A stretch of DNA of 12,624 nt. Source: Mariprofundaceae bacterium. Its GTDB lineage: Bacteria; Pseudomonadota; Zetaproteobacteria; Mariprofundales; Mariprofundaceae. Where the stretch lies: the NCBI GenBank assembly GCA_030950825.1, contig JAUZQT010000142.1:1-12624 (forward strand). Reading direction: 5' to 3'. The notes under the pieces were generated by a model. The model was given only the letters and a program-made list of their open reading frames with translations, made no database searches and was not told the DNA's origin. Below are positions 1-8,490 of this stretch, in pieces. The first letter of the stretch is position 1. Every line of letters starts with the position of its first letter. Both the position numbers and the translations under genes were made by a program.

Positions 1-311
1 TCGTGCTGGGAGTGGATTGAAACACCTCCTTACCTGCTGAAACCCAAGCCGCGCTCAGTATCTCCCAGCCTTCGTGCTGGGAGTGGATTGAAACATCTCT
101 GCCATAGATAGCAAAGTATTGCTCGCTGGTTATCTCCCAGCCTTCGTGCGTGGAGTGGATAGAAACAGTCATGACAATTAGTGGAAAGCATGGCGGAATA
201 AGTATCTCCCAGCCTTCGTGCTGGGAGTGGATTGAAACGGTATTACGTCAGTGACGGTTGAGGCAGGAATGGCAGTATCTCCCAGCCTTCGTGCTGGGAG
301 TGGATTGAAAC
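1..311 (+). CRISPR. CRISPR array, trailer end (4 full repeats plus 1 partial)
   Basis: Repeat units lie at 1-23 (cut by the window edge), 59-94, 131-166, 203-238 and 276-311. They begin TATCTCCCAGC and end GTGGATTGAAAC (36 nt; 37 nt if the preceding G, present at three of four, is counted). Spacers 24-58, 95-130, 167-202 and 239-275 are 35-37 nt and unrelated to one another. Each repeat contains a perfect 8-bp inverted repeat, CTCCCAGC/GCTGGGAG, around a CTTCGT loop, which would form the crRNA handle hairpin. The 3' ATTGAAAC is the usual repeat end, so transcription is probably left to right with the leader outside the window, and position 311 is the trailer side. No cas gene is visible, so the subtype is not assignable; ATTGAAAC-ending repeats occur in type I and type III systems. 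Confidence 0.97.
131..166 (+). repeat. Degenerate CRISPR repeat (third unit)
   Basis: This unit differs from the other complete repeats at three positions: GTGCGTGGAG replaces GTGCTGGGAG, and GGATAGAAAC replaces GGATTGAAAC. Two of the changes fall in the 3' arm of the hairpin and break pairing with the intact 5' arm. The flanking spacers keep normal length, so the unit is mutated rather than deleted. Confidence 0.9.
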
Positions 312-322
312 ATTCCATGTTT

Positions 323-331
323 GATTGAAAC
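323..331 (+). repeat. Possible CRISPR repeat tail at element junction
   Basis: The nine bases GATTGAAAC match the 3' end of the CRISPR repeat. They lie 11 nt after the last full repeat and one base before the terminal inverted repeat of the transposase element at 333. This could be the remnant of a further repeat lost by deletion, or a chance match of a short string. Confidence 0.35.
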
Positions 332-332
332 C

Positions 333-696
333 GGGTCAGGCTTTTATATTATCATATTTATGCAGCTTATTTTTGTCGATAGTTGAGCCAGCGCGTATAA
401 CGGAACGACAGGTTTTGCATGATTTTGGAAAGCGGCGCATCAGACACCTGAATCGCCAAGTGAACATGATTGCTCATCAGACAAAAGGCATGGACTCGAA
501 ATCCGAAGCGATAGCTGCCCTCCTGCAACAAAAGAAGGAAGCGGCAGCGATCCGCATCTGAAACAAAAATATCCATGCCGCCATTGCCGCGCAGCATCAC
601 ATGATAAATGCCGCCGTGAAGATGAACTAGTTCCTTTCTTGCCATGCCAGAACAGTAGCATGACTAGCAAGATAAGCAAATAGGAAAGCCTGACCC
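333..696 (-). mobile_element. REP-associated (Y1/HUH) transposase element with terminal inverted repeats
   Basis: The element is bounded by perfect 12-bp inverted repeats, GGGTCAGGCTTT at 333-344 and AAAGCCTGACCC at 685-696. It encloses a truncated Y1-family transposase gene on the minus strand. Both ends recur at 12279-12391 as a gene-less copy, which supports these limits. No target-site duplication is evident, which agrees with single-strand HUH transposition, although such duplications can also be lost. It sits directly beside the CRISPR trailer. It is probably immobile by itself because its transposase lacks the C-terminal part. Confidence 0.8.
367..645 (-). pseudogene. Truncated REP-associated tyrosine transposase (Y1_Tnp/RAYT-like)
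   Basis: The 92-residue product matches the N-terminal half of the IS200-like/RAYT transposases. It shows an opening HVMLRGN strand (residues 15-21), an IF..DADRCRFL segment (26-37) and the block AFCLMSNHVHL (53-63) containing the HUH metal-binding motif H60-V-H62. It stops at TRWLNYRQK, where full-length relatives normally continue with a helix carrying the catalytic tyrosine. The stop lies just inside sequence conserved as the element's downstream end, so an internal deletion probably fused the gene to that end. The start ATGGCAAGAAAGGA is supported by conservation of the upstream sequence and first two codons in the second copy. It is very likely catalytically dead: the HUH motif is present but the tyrosine region is absent. 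Confidence 0.8.
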
Positions 697-866
697 AGTT
701 TTTTAGCAGTAGTGTTAAAAATTTATGTGTCATTATTTACCCCATCAACCCCTTCACAGTCATCATCTGAACCCTGCCATATAGCCTTCATGCCCCACAC
801 CCTTTTATCACCCAAATGGTATCGTAATTGCGAGGGGGGATAAGTCAATAAAAATAATATGGTCTT
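697..866. other. Intergenic region between transposase element and uvrA stop
   Basis: No convincing gene, RNA or intrinsic terminator was found. On the minus strand the uvrA frame stays open for about 47 codons beyond the uvrA stop and contains a 22-codon ATG-initiated ORF at 723-791. That ORF has no clear ribosome binding site and no recognisable family. No GC-rich hairpin followed by a T-run was seen downstream of uvrA. Confidence 0.5.
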
Positions 867-3680
867 TTAAGCCAAATGGGATTTTAAATAACGCCCCGTC
901 CATGAGGCTTCACATTTGGCTACGATCTCAGGTGTACCCGAAACCACCACTTCTCCACCCCGATCACCGCCTTCAGGCCCAATATCAACAATCCAATCGG
1001 CTGTTTTGATCACATCCAGATTGTGTTCAATCACCAATACCGTATTACCGCGATCAACCAAGGCGTGCAGCACTTCAAGCAGTTTGGCAACATCAGCAAA
1101 GTGCAAACCAGTGGTTGGCTCGTCAAGAATATACAAGGTATCCCCCGTGGCTCGGCGAGCCAGCTCTTTGGCCAGCTTCACCCGCTGTGCCTCACCGCCT
1201 GATAGTGTCGTTGCAGCCTGCCCCAAGTGAATATAACCCAAGCCAACTTGTTGCAAGGTACTCAAACGGTTTTTCAACGGTGCGATGGCTTCAAAAAATT
1301 CTAACCCTTCATCTACCGTCATCTCTAGAACTTGATCAATGGTTTTGCCTTTGTAACGCACATCTAACGTTTCACGATTATAACGTTTACCTTGGCATGT
1401 TTCACAATGCACATAAACATCGGGTAAAAAGTGCATTTCGACCTTAATAATGCCATCGCCCTGACAGGCTTCACAACGCCCACCCTTCACATTAAACGAA
1501 AAACGCCCAGGCTTGTAACCGCGCGCTCGTGATTCGGGAACACCTGCAAACAACTCACGAATGGGAGTGAAAATACCAGTATAAGTCGCAGGATTGGAGC
1601 GTGGTGTGCGCCCAATGGGACTTTGATCAATATCAATAATTTTATTCACCAAATCTGCACCTATCAATGATGCATATTCACCCATGCGCTCTGTTTTTAG
1701 GCCCAAATGATTGGCAAAGGCTCGGTACAATGTGTCCAGCGTCATCGTTGATTTTCCAGATCCTGAAACACCCGTGATACAGCTGAATCTGCCAATTGGA
1801 AAGCGTGCCGTAACATTTCTTAGGTTATGCTCCGATGCGCCTTTAATGCCCAACATCGCGTGGTTTTTATTCACCTTTCGGCGTTTGGGTACAGCAATAA
1901 ACTTACGCCCTGACAAATAATCGGCTGTCAACGTATCGGCTGCTAAAATATCGGATAAGTCGCCTTGAGCAACAACCTCACCACCATGTTCACCCGCCAA
2001 TGGCCCCATATCGACAATAAAATCAGCCGAACGAATGGCATCTTCATCATGCTCAACTACCAACACAGAATTACCCAAATCACGAAGCTTTCTAAGCGTT
2101 GCCAACAAGCGATCATTATCCCGTTGATGCAGGCCAATCGAAGGTTCATCCAGAATATACAGCACGCCAACCAGTGCCGAACCGATCTGCGTTGCAAGAC
2201 GAATACGCTGGGCTTCACCACCCGAAAGTGTACCAGCTGTACGCTCCAGACTTAAATAATCCAGCCCTACTTCGATCATAAAACCCAAGCGTGCTGCAAT
2301 TTCTTCCACCACCTTTTCAGCAATGGTTTGATCTTGCTTGTTGAGCTTCAAGCCTGTAATCCATGTTTGAGCTTCGTGTAATGGCAAAGCGCACACCGTT
2401 GGCAGCGACAAATCACCCACCAACACATGGCGAGCGGCACGATTTAAACGTGACCCTTCACAAGTCGGGCAAGCAATAGCATTGATGTATTTACCCAATT
2501 CCTCACGCACATCATCGGAACCTGTTTCGCGATAACGGCGTTGAAGATTGGGAATAACCCCTTCAAAGGGGCGATTGACCGTACGGCTCTGGGTGCCCGT
2601 CTGATAGGTAAAAGCAACCTTCTTGCGCCCAGTACCATAAAGAATCTGTTTTTTTGCTTCATCGGGCAAATCAGCCCATGTAGCATCCATCAATACGCCC
2701 ACATGCGCTGCCACGGACTGCAATGTTTGATGAAACATCACCGTTTCACGCCCACCCCAAGGCGCAATCACGCCATTTTGCAAAGAAAGCGAGTCATCTG
2801 GTGCCACCAATTTCGGATCAAATACACTTTGCACACCCAAGCCATCACATTTCGGGCAGGCACCAGCTGGTGAATTAAAGGAAAAAAGGCGTGGTTCCAG
2901 ATCTGGATATGAAATACCACAGTCAGCACAGGCATAGTGTTCGGAATACAAGGATTCTTCATCGCCAATCAGCGCAATCAACATGCCTTCACCATAACGC
3001 AAAGCAGTCTCCACAGAATCCGCCAAGCGAGTGCGAATACCCTCACGTATGACAAGTCGATCCACGACCAGTTCAATATGATGCTTGATATTCTTTTTCA
3101 AGGCTGGGGCATCATCCAAGTCCATAATTTCACCATCAATGCGAACGCGCACAAAACCATCTTTACCCGCTTGCTCCAACTCTTTGCGGAATTCACCTTT
3201 GCGCCCACGCGCAATCGGCGCAAGAAGCTGCACCTTGCTTCCCTCTTCTAAAGCCAGCAACTGCTCAATAATCGCACTGGCAGGCTGTGCAGTGATTGCC
3301 TGTCCACAACCATGGCAATGCGGTTTTCCAATGCGGGCAAACAACAGGCGTAGATAATCATAAACCTCGGTGATCGTGCCGACAGTTGAACGTGGATTGC
3401 GACTGGTGGTTTTTTGCTCAATGGAAATCGCAGGAGAAAGCCCTTCAATGGCATCCACATCGGGGCGTTCCATCATACCCAAAAATTGGCGGGCATAAGC
3501 CGATAAAGACTCAACATAACGGCGTTGTCCTTCGGCATACAGGGTATCAAATGCCAGCGATGATTTACCTGATCCTGATACACCCGTAATCACCACCAAT
3601 TTACCACGCGGTAGATCCAAACTAACATTTTTCAGGTTATGCACACGAGCACCTTGCACGCGAATCACATTTTCATTCAT
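867..3680 (-). CDS. uvrA: UvrABC excinuclease subunit A
   Basis: UvrA is the damage-sensing ATPase of nucleotide excision repair. As a dimer it loads UvrB on lesions in the cytoplasm. The 937-residue length is normal for the family. Both ABC modules are complete: Walker A GVSGSGKS at 33-40 and 637-644, signature LSGGEAQR at 485-492 and 826-833, and Walker B LYILDEP at 507-513 and 849-855. Zinc-binding cysteine pairs occur at C251/C254 with C275/C278, and at C736/C739 with C759/C762. The start ATG at 3680 has a GGAG ribosome binding site at 3688-3691. It is the last gene of the minus-strand run, 73 bp after priA. No LexA-type CTGT-N8-ACAG box was seen in that gap, so SOS control is not evident from sequence. 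Confidence 0.99.
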   Translation of the reverse strand: MNENVIRVQGARVHNLKNVSLDLPRGKLVVITGVSGSGKSSLAFDTLYAEGQRRYVESLSAYARQFLGMMERPDVDAIEGLSPAISIEQKTTSRNPRSTVGTITEVYDYLRLLFARIGKPHCHGCGQAITAQPASAIIEQLLALEEGSKVQLLAPIARGRKGEFRKELEQAGKDGFVRVRIDGEIMDLDDAPALKKNIKHHIELVVDRLVIREGIRTRLADSVETALRYGEGMLIALIGDEESLYSEHYACADCGISYPDLEPRLFSFNSPAGACPKCDGLGVQSVFDPKLVAPDDSLSLQNGVIAPWGGRETVMFHQTLQSVAAHVGVLMDATWADLPDEAKKQILYGTGRKKVAFTYQTGTQSRTVNRPFEGVIPNLQRRYRETGSDDVREELGKYINAIACPTCEGSRLNRAARHVLVGDLSLPTVCALPLHEAQTWITGLKLNKQDQTIAEKVVEEIAARLGFMIEVGLDYLSLERTAGTLSGGEAQRIRLATQIGSALVGVLYILDEPSIGLHQRDNDRLLATLRKLRDLGNSVLVVEHDEDAIRSADFIVDMGPLAGEHGGEVVAQGDLSDILAADTLTADYLSGRKFIAVPKRRKVNKNHAMLGIKGASEHNLRNVTARFPIGRFSCITGVSGSGKSTMTLDTLYRAFANHLGLKTERMGEYASLIGADLVNKIIDIDQSPIGRTPRSNPATYTGIFTPIRELFAGVPESRARGYKPGRFSFNVKGGRCEACQGDGIIKVEMHFLPDVYVHCETCQGKRYNRETLDVRYKGKTIDQVLEMTVDEGLEFFEAIAPLKNRLSTLQQVGLGYIHLGQAATTLSGGEAQRVKLAKELARRATGDTLYILDEPTTGLHFADVAKLLEVLHALVDRGNTVLVIEHNLDVIKTADWIVDIGPEGGDRGGEVVVSGTPEIVAKCEASWTGRYLKSHLA

Positions 3681-3753
3681 TCAACAACTCCAATATCTCT
3701 AATCTTGGGAAAAGGTATCACGTCGCAAAAGCATAGGCACAGCGACCAAACAT

Positions 3754-5961
3754 TTACATCATATCTTGTGGATCTACATCCACTTTTCTACGCACCGCTG
3801 ATGGCACAGCAATGCTCTCCAACAGTGGCGCAAGCTTCCAAGGCAAGATCTTTCGGCTGGCATCACGCAATAATAATTCAACGCGGAAACGCCCAGCTAT
3901 GCGCTCCATCGCGCAAAGCATCGGCCCACTTACTTGCACTTGATTCCACTGTTTCAATACTTCAGACAAATGCTTCGCCGCTTTTTCAGCTTTATCCAAA
4001 CGGCGCGATGAAAAAACTATCCGCACCCAACGGCCAAACGGTGGAAATGATAATAACTCACGAAGTGCCTGCTCCTCATCCAAAATTAAACGCGCTTGCA
4101 TGTCTCCCAGGCGAGCCAACCATGGCGCATCTGGGTTACAGGTTTGAATCAGTACACGTCCAGCGCAATCACCACGCCCTGCCCGTCCAATAACTTGAGT
4201 CATCTGTTGCCACCAACGCTCTCCAGCGCGAAAATCAGGTAAATTCAAGCCCAAATCAGCATTGACCACACCCACCAGTGTAACATTGGGAAAATGGTGC
4301 CCCTTTACCAACATTTGTGTGCCAACCAGACAATCAAGCTCCCCTTGCTCAAATTGCTGTAAGGTCTGTTTGAGTTGCTGCTGACTTTGAACCACGTCTC
4401 GATCAAAACGTGCGAACTTCAAGCTCGGTAAGTGCTCGCGCAACAATTCATCAACTCTTTCAGTTCCAGAACCCAATGGCAGCAGTGCATCTTCACCGCA
4501 ACATGTGCATACTCGCGGCACCCGCCGTATAAAACCACAACTATGACAGCGCAATTGAGCTGCTCTGCGATGTAGGGTTAAACGCGTTGAGCAGGCATGG
4601 CACTCTGGCACATCACCACAAGCTGTGCACTGCAAAGCAGGGGCATAACCACGCCGATTAAGGAATACTATGGACTGTTGATTGGCCTCTTTATTTGATT
4701 TTAATGCGGCCAAGAATGCTTCCGATAACACACTGTGGTTGTGCCGCATATCAATAATTTCTGGGTTAATCGCCGCATGGCCAGACACCCGATCTGGAAG
4801 TTCAAGCAAGCTCATGCGCCCCACCTTGATCTGCCGCCAACTTTCCAGGCTAGGGGTAGCTGAACCCAAAACTACAGGGATATTCTTCTGTTGTGCCAAA
4901 AGAAGACTCATATCACGGGCTGAATAAGGCACCCCTTCCTGTTGCTTGAATGAACTATCATGCTCTTCATCCACCACGATCATCGACAAACGCGGCAGTG
5001 GCAAAAAAAGTGCCGAGCGTGTACCAATCAAAACATCCACATCCGCCAGCTTATGCCGTACTGCAATACGCTCCACACCTGACATACCAGAATGCCACAT
5101 TGCCAGTTGCTTGAAACGTTGCGATAAACGCGATACCCACATGGGTGTTAGTCCAATTTCAGGTACCAAAATAAGAATTTGACCACCTTCTTTAACCCGC
5201 TGCTCAGCAGCCCGCAAATACACTTCTGTTTTACCTGAACCAGTCACACCAAATAACAAGAAACTCTGAAAGTGATGGCCCGCCGCAATTATTTTTTCAC
5301 ACGCGGTCAGTTGACTAGGCAGCAATGATAATGTTGGAAATGCTTGTGCATTGCTTGCTTGTGGCGATTTATCATTCCCTAGAGAATATTTTTCCAATCT
5401 CTTTTTAGAGTGATTTTCAAGGCGCTCTTCTAACAAGCCAGCTTGTAGTGCCTTGAACACACGGTATTGCGGATGCGGTGTGTTGCAACGTTGACGAATT
5501 GTTTGCAATGAAATAGCGGCTCGTGTTTTAAATGCCTGTGCCAGCGATTCATCCCAGTTGCGCAAGGCATGCTTATCAAGATAACGAAAACGGCGTTTAT
5601 CATCCGCAGCCCAAGCCAGCGCCATATCCCAGACCAAGCCATCGTGAGCCAAATAATAGCGTGCCAAACGCTGTAAAAAGCCTTGCTGTATGGCATCATA
5701 TAAAGGCAATAAATCCAAGCGATCCAGTACACACTTATAAGCATCGGAAGGTGCTTGCTGGTGAATGCCTTGCACAATACCCAAACGCTCACTTGAGCCA
5801 AAAGGTACGCGCACACGAATGCCTTGCAAGGGTATGCCTAAAGTATCCTCCCAGCGATACGTATATTTCATGTTCAGCGGCACAAACACCACCACATCAA
5901 CACATATTATAAATTCATCACTCAGCTTGATGCCCACACTTGATGGCCGAGTGATTGGCAT
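3754..5961 (-). CDS. priA: Primosomal protein N', replication-restart helicase
   Basis: PriA is the superfamily 2 helicase that recognises stalled forks and D-loops and reloads the replisome. The 735 residues match the usual length. An N-terminal DNA-binding region (about 20-110) is followed by Walker A GVTGSGKT (238-245), DEEH (331-334) and GSATP (366-370). Next come eight zinc cysteines (C445, C448, C454, C457, C472, C475, C485, C488) and the late helicase motifs LVKGHHFPNV and QVIGRAGRG. The ATG start overlaps the end of the upstream dehydratase gene by 44 bp and gives about 15 residues more than the conserved N-terminus strictly needs. A GTG eight codons downstream is the main alternative. 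Neither has a strong Shine-Dalgarno sequence, so translational coupling is likely. Confidence 0.98.
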   Translation of the reverse strand: MPITRPSSVGIKLSDEFIICVDVVVFVPLNMKYTYRWEDTLGIPLQGIRVRVPFGSSERLGIVQGIHQQAPSDAYKCVLDRLDLLPLYDAIQQGFLQRLARYYLAHDGLVWDMALAWAADDKRRFRYLDKHALRNWDESLAQAFKTRAAISLQTIRQRCNTPHPQYRVFKALQAGLLEERLENHSKKRLEKYSLGNDKSPQASNAQAFPTLSLLPSQLTACEKIIAAGHHFQSFLLFGVTGSGKTEVYLRAAEQRVKEGGQILILVPEIGLTPMWVSRLSQRFKQLAMWHSGMSGVERIAVRHKLADVDVLIGTRSALFLPLPRLSMIVVDEEHDSSFKQQEGVPYSARDMSLLLAQQKNIPVVLGSATPSLESWRQIKVGRMSLLELPDRVSGHAAINPEIIDMRHNHSVLSEAFLAALKSNKEANQQSIVFLNRRGYAPALQCTACGDVPECHACSTRLTLHRRAAQLRCHSCGFIRRVPRVCTCCGEDALLPLGSGTERVDELLREHLPSLKFARFDRDVVQSQQQLKQTLQQFEQGELDCLVGTQMLVKGHHFPNVTLVGVVNADLGLNLPDFRAGERWWQQMTQVIGRAGRGDCAGRVLIQTCNPDAPWLARLGDMQARLILDEEQALRELLSFPPFGRWVRIVFSSRRLDKAEKAAKHLSEVLKQWNQVQVSGPMLCAMERIAGRFRVELLLRDASRKILPWKLAPLLESIAVPSAVRRKVDVDPQDMM

Positions 5962-7789
5962 TTTTCTGTAGGGAGAACTCTGGCACCAATTCTTGCAATA
6001 ACCTTTTTACATGCTCCGTATCCCGTAGCATACAGGCAGCATTCAAGCGCAATAGCATATCCTGCAAGCCGCCCCACTCCACCGAGCGACTAGCCGAAAG
6101 CATAATTTTTGGATGCAGGGTCACGACCAATGGTTCCTGAGCATGAAAAAGTTCTTCATATAATTTTTCACCTGGCCGAAGGCCTGTAAATTTTATTTCA
6201 ATATCTTTACCCACTTGCATACCTGATAAGTGAATCATTTGCTCAGCCAAATCAGTGATTTTCACTGGTTCGCCCATATCCAACACAAAAATCTCACCAC
6301 CATTGCCCATACTTCCTGCCTGAAGAATCAGGCTAACTGCCTCCGGAATGGTCATAAAATAGCGTGTCATATCTGGGTGCGTTACAGTTATTGGTCCGCC
6401 TTGATTGATTTGCTTTTGAAATAACGGTACAACCGAGCCCGCAGAGCCCAATACATTGCCAAATCGTGTTGTAATAAAAGCTGTATTTTGCTGGCGTGCA
6501 TTTAAATTCTGACAGTAAATCTCCGCAGCACGTTTGCTAGCACCCATGACATTGGCAGGATTAACCGCTTTATCCGTTGATACCTGAATAAAACGATGAC
6601 AGCCATATTCCACGGCAATATCAGCCAAACGACACGTGCCCAACACATTCGTTTTTATACCCTCAGCGGGGTTGCCTTCCACCAAAGGCACATGTTTATA
6701 AGCAGCCGCATTGAACAGTACATCGGGGTGCCATGTTTCAAAAATACCGCGCATACATACTTCATCACGAATATCGCCCAAAATAGTAACCGCGACTGCA
6801 TTTTTTTCGGACAGCTCCTGATCAATGGTATATAAATTAAATTCTCCATGATCAAGCATTAACAGGCGGGATGGTTTAAATCTCAGTATCTGGCGACATA
6901 ATTCAGAACCAATCGATCCCCCAGCCCCAGTGATCAAGATACATTGGCCTTTCAAGAAGTGATCCAAACGCGAATCATCAAGGCAAATCTCATCACGACC
7001 CAATAAATCCTCAATACGAACATCTCGCAATTGCCCCAGTGAAGCTGTTTCATCGGTTAATTCAGGCAGTGAGGGAAGAATGCGGCATGGGATGCTGTGT
7101 GCAGAGCAAACCTGCATAAGATGCTTTAATCTTGCATGGGGTGCGGAAGGTAAAGCCAATATCACCAAGTCCAATGTCAAAGCAGAAATATGTCGATCCA
7201 GTTCATGCAAAGCACCCAAAACACGTACCCCATGAATCTCCATACCATGTTTGCGTTCATCATTATCAAGCACGCCTATCGGCATATAGTCTTCATGTTT
7301 AAGTAAATCGCGCAACAAAAGCTCACCAGCTTCACCCGCACCAATCACTAAGGTCCGGTTCCCCTGCATACTGGCAAAGCCCATATGTTGATCTTTAAGC
7401 CAGCGATAAAACAAACGCGGCACTGTCAGCCCAGCCAATAAAAACATCGGATACAACAGCATGACAGAACGTGGAATATCATTCAAACGCTGCCAAATAA
7501 AGAGCACTGCAAACGAAATGAGCACACCAACCGCAACGGCTTGCATAATACGTAACAGATCAGATACAGAAGCAAAACGCCATATTCCACGGTACAAGTT
7601 AAATATCCAAAAGGCAATGGTCTGCACCACCAAACAAATCAACAACATCGACCACATACTTGACTGATAATTCACAGGGATACTTTCAAAGTTAAAGCGA
7701 ACCCAGAAAGCGACTAATAAAGCCAAGGGGATCCATATAATATCATGTGAAAAAGCCATCCAGCGACTACGCCATAGCCATAAATTCAT
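5918..7789 (-). CDS. WbpM/CapD-family membrane UDP-sugar 4,6-dehydratase
   Basis: The family consists of inner-membrane NAD(P)-dependent enzymes, typically converting UDP-GlcNAc to 4-keto-6-deoxy sugars for O-antigen, capsule or protein glycans. The 623 residues begin with about four hydrophobic segments (roughly 11-30, 45-65, 82-99 and 108-125). A CoA-binding-like Rossmann fold follows, with VIGAGEAGE near 148-155. The catalytic Rossmann domain carries ITGAGGSIGSE at 286-296. In the catalytic region STDK (404-407) precedes M415-GAS-K419: Met replaces the Tyr of the usual YxxxK, as described for WbpM-type dehydratases. The start ATG overlaps the rnc stop by 4 bp and has GGAG at 7797-7800. No glycosyltransferase or other polysaccharide gene is nearby, which is odd for this family. 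The exact substrate cannot be told from sequence. Confidence 0.93.
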   Translation of the reverse strand: MNLWLWRSRWMAFSHDIIWIPLALLVAFWVRFNFESIPVNYQSSMWSMLLICLVVQTIAFWIFNLYRGIWRFASVSDLLRIMQAVAVGVLISFAVLFIWQRLNDIPRSVMLLYPMFLLAGLTVPRLFYRWLKDQHMGFASMQGNRTLVIGAGEAGELLLRDLLKHEDYMPIGVLDNDERKHGMEIHGVRVLGALHELDRHISALTLDLVILALPSAPHARLKHLMQVCSAHSIPCRILPSLPELTDETASLGQLRDVRIEDLLGRDEICLDDSRLDHFLKGQCILITGAGGSIGSELCRQILRFKPSRLLMLDHGEFNLYTIDQELSEKNAVAVTILGDIRDEVCMRGIFETWHPDVLFNAAAYKHVPLVEGNPAEGIKTNVLGTCRLADIAVEYGCHRFIQVSTDKAVNPANVMGASKRAAEIYCQNLNARQQNTAFITTRFGNVLGSAGSVVPLFQKQINQGGPITVTHPDMTRYFMTIPEAVSLILQAGSMGNGGEIFVLDMGEPVKITDLAEQMIHLSGMQVGKDIEIKFTGLRPGEKLYEELFHAQEPLVVTLHPKIMLSASRSVEWGGLQDMLLRLNAACMLRDTEHVKRLLQELVPEFSLQKNANHSAIKCGHQAE

Positions 7790-8490
7790 TCAATAGCTCC
7801 AAATTCACGTTCGAAAATTTTCAAGCTCTCTTCGGCGGCATGCAATTCTGCTATTTTTTTGCGTGCACCAAGGCCACGACCACGCTGCTTATGCTGTACC
7901 CAGCAAAGGGCTTCAAAACGCGGCACCAAAGAAATGCCTAAATCTTGCACCTTATACTCTGGCAGCCCCCACCCCTTAGCCTGTGTGTATTCCTGCAAAC
8001 GACTTTTGGCATCGCGGGCATCGGAGACATTCATTTTTTCAAGCAAGGGCTGCCAAGATTGCAACGTCAAATTTTTCGCCGCAGACCAGCCAGCATCTTT
8101 AAGCACGGCTCCAATCACTGCCTCTACGGCATTTGCTACAATAGAGTGTGATTTTACGCCATGCTGAGATCGCTCCCCTTCACCCACACGCAGATAGAGC
8201 GCTAAATCCCAATGTTGCGCCACTTCATACAAACTTTCTTTGCGCACCAAAGCTGCACGTAGGCGTGATAGTTGCCCTTCTGCTTCTTTTGGAAACACAT
8301 CGTGCAAATACTCTGCAATAACCAAACCAAGCACAGCATCCCCCAAAAACTCCAAGCGTTCCATATGCTCACTGTCGTAAGAGCAGTGTGTTAATGCCCG
8401 TTTTAATAAGCTTACATCGGTAAAGTGCGTATCAATCCGTTGCTCAAGATCTTTGTAGGATTTCCAAGTATTGCTATGGCGTTTCGGCAT
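7786..8490 (-). CDS. rnc: Ribonuclease III
   Basis: RNase III cleaves double-stranded RNA in rRNA and mRNA processing, and in some CRISPR systems in crRNA maturation. With the ATG at 8490 it has 234 residues, near the usual 225-235. The nuclease signature ERLEFLGDAVLG is at 44-55 (E44, E47, D51), followed by ANAVEA (119-124) with E123. A C-terminal double-stranded-RNA-binding domain runs from about 160 to 228. Asn120 sits where E. coli has the metal-binding Asp114. A GTG at 8511 would add seven residues but has no ribosome binding site and deepens overlap with the upstream gene; the ATG was preferred. It overlaps the DUF4845 gene by 17 bp and the dehydratase by 4 bp, so coupled translation is likely. 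Confidence 0.97.
   Translation of the reverse strand: MPKRHSNTWKSYKDLEQRIDTHFTDVSLLKRALTHCSYDSEHMERLEFLGDAVLGLVIAEYLHDVFPKEAEGQLSRLRAALVRKESLYEVAQHWDLALYLRVGEGERSQHGVKSHSIVANAVEAVIGAVLKDAGWSAAKNLTLQSWQPLLEKMNVSDARDAKSRLQEYTQAKGWGLPEYKVQDLGISLVPRFEALCWVQHKQRGRGLGARKKIAELHAAEESLKIFEREFGAIE

Noticed and set aside
325..561. 78-codon plus-strand frame over the transposase gene
   Set aside because: It is antisense to the recognisable HUH transposase and has no protein resemblance.
440..733. 97-codon minus-strand frame overlapping the transposase
   Set aside because: It is a shifted frame of the same element; only the frame with MARKEL...SNHVHL shows the family motifs.
723..791. 22-codon minus-strand ORF downstream of uvrA, in frame with uvrA
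   Set aside because: There is no ribosome binding site and no recognised product. UvrA is already of normal length at its own stop, so neither a readthrough extension nor a separate gene is supported.
3681..3753. Search for an SOS (LexA) box and promoter before uvrA
   Set aside because: No CTGT-N8-ACAG match was found. A TTGCGA with a poor -10 is too weak to call a promoter.
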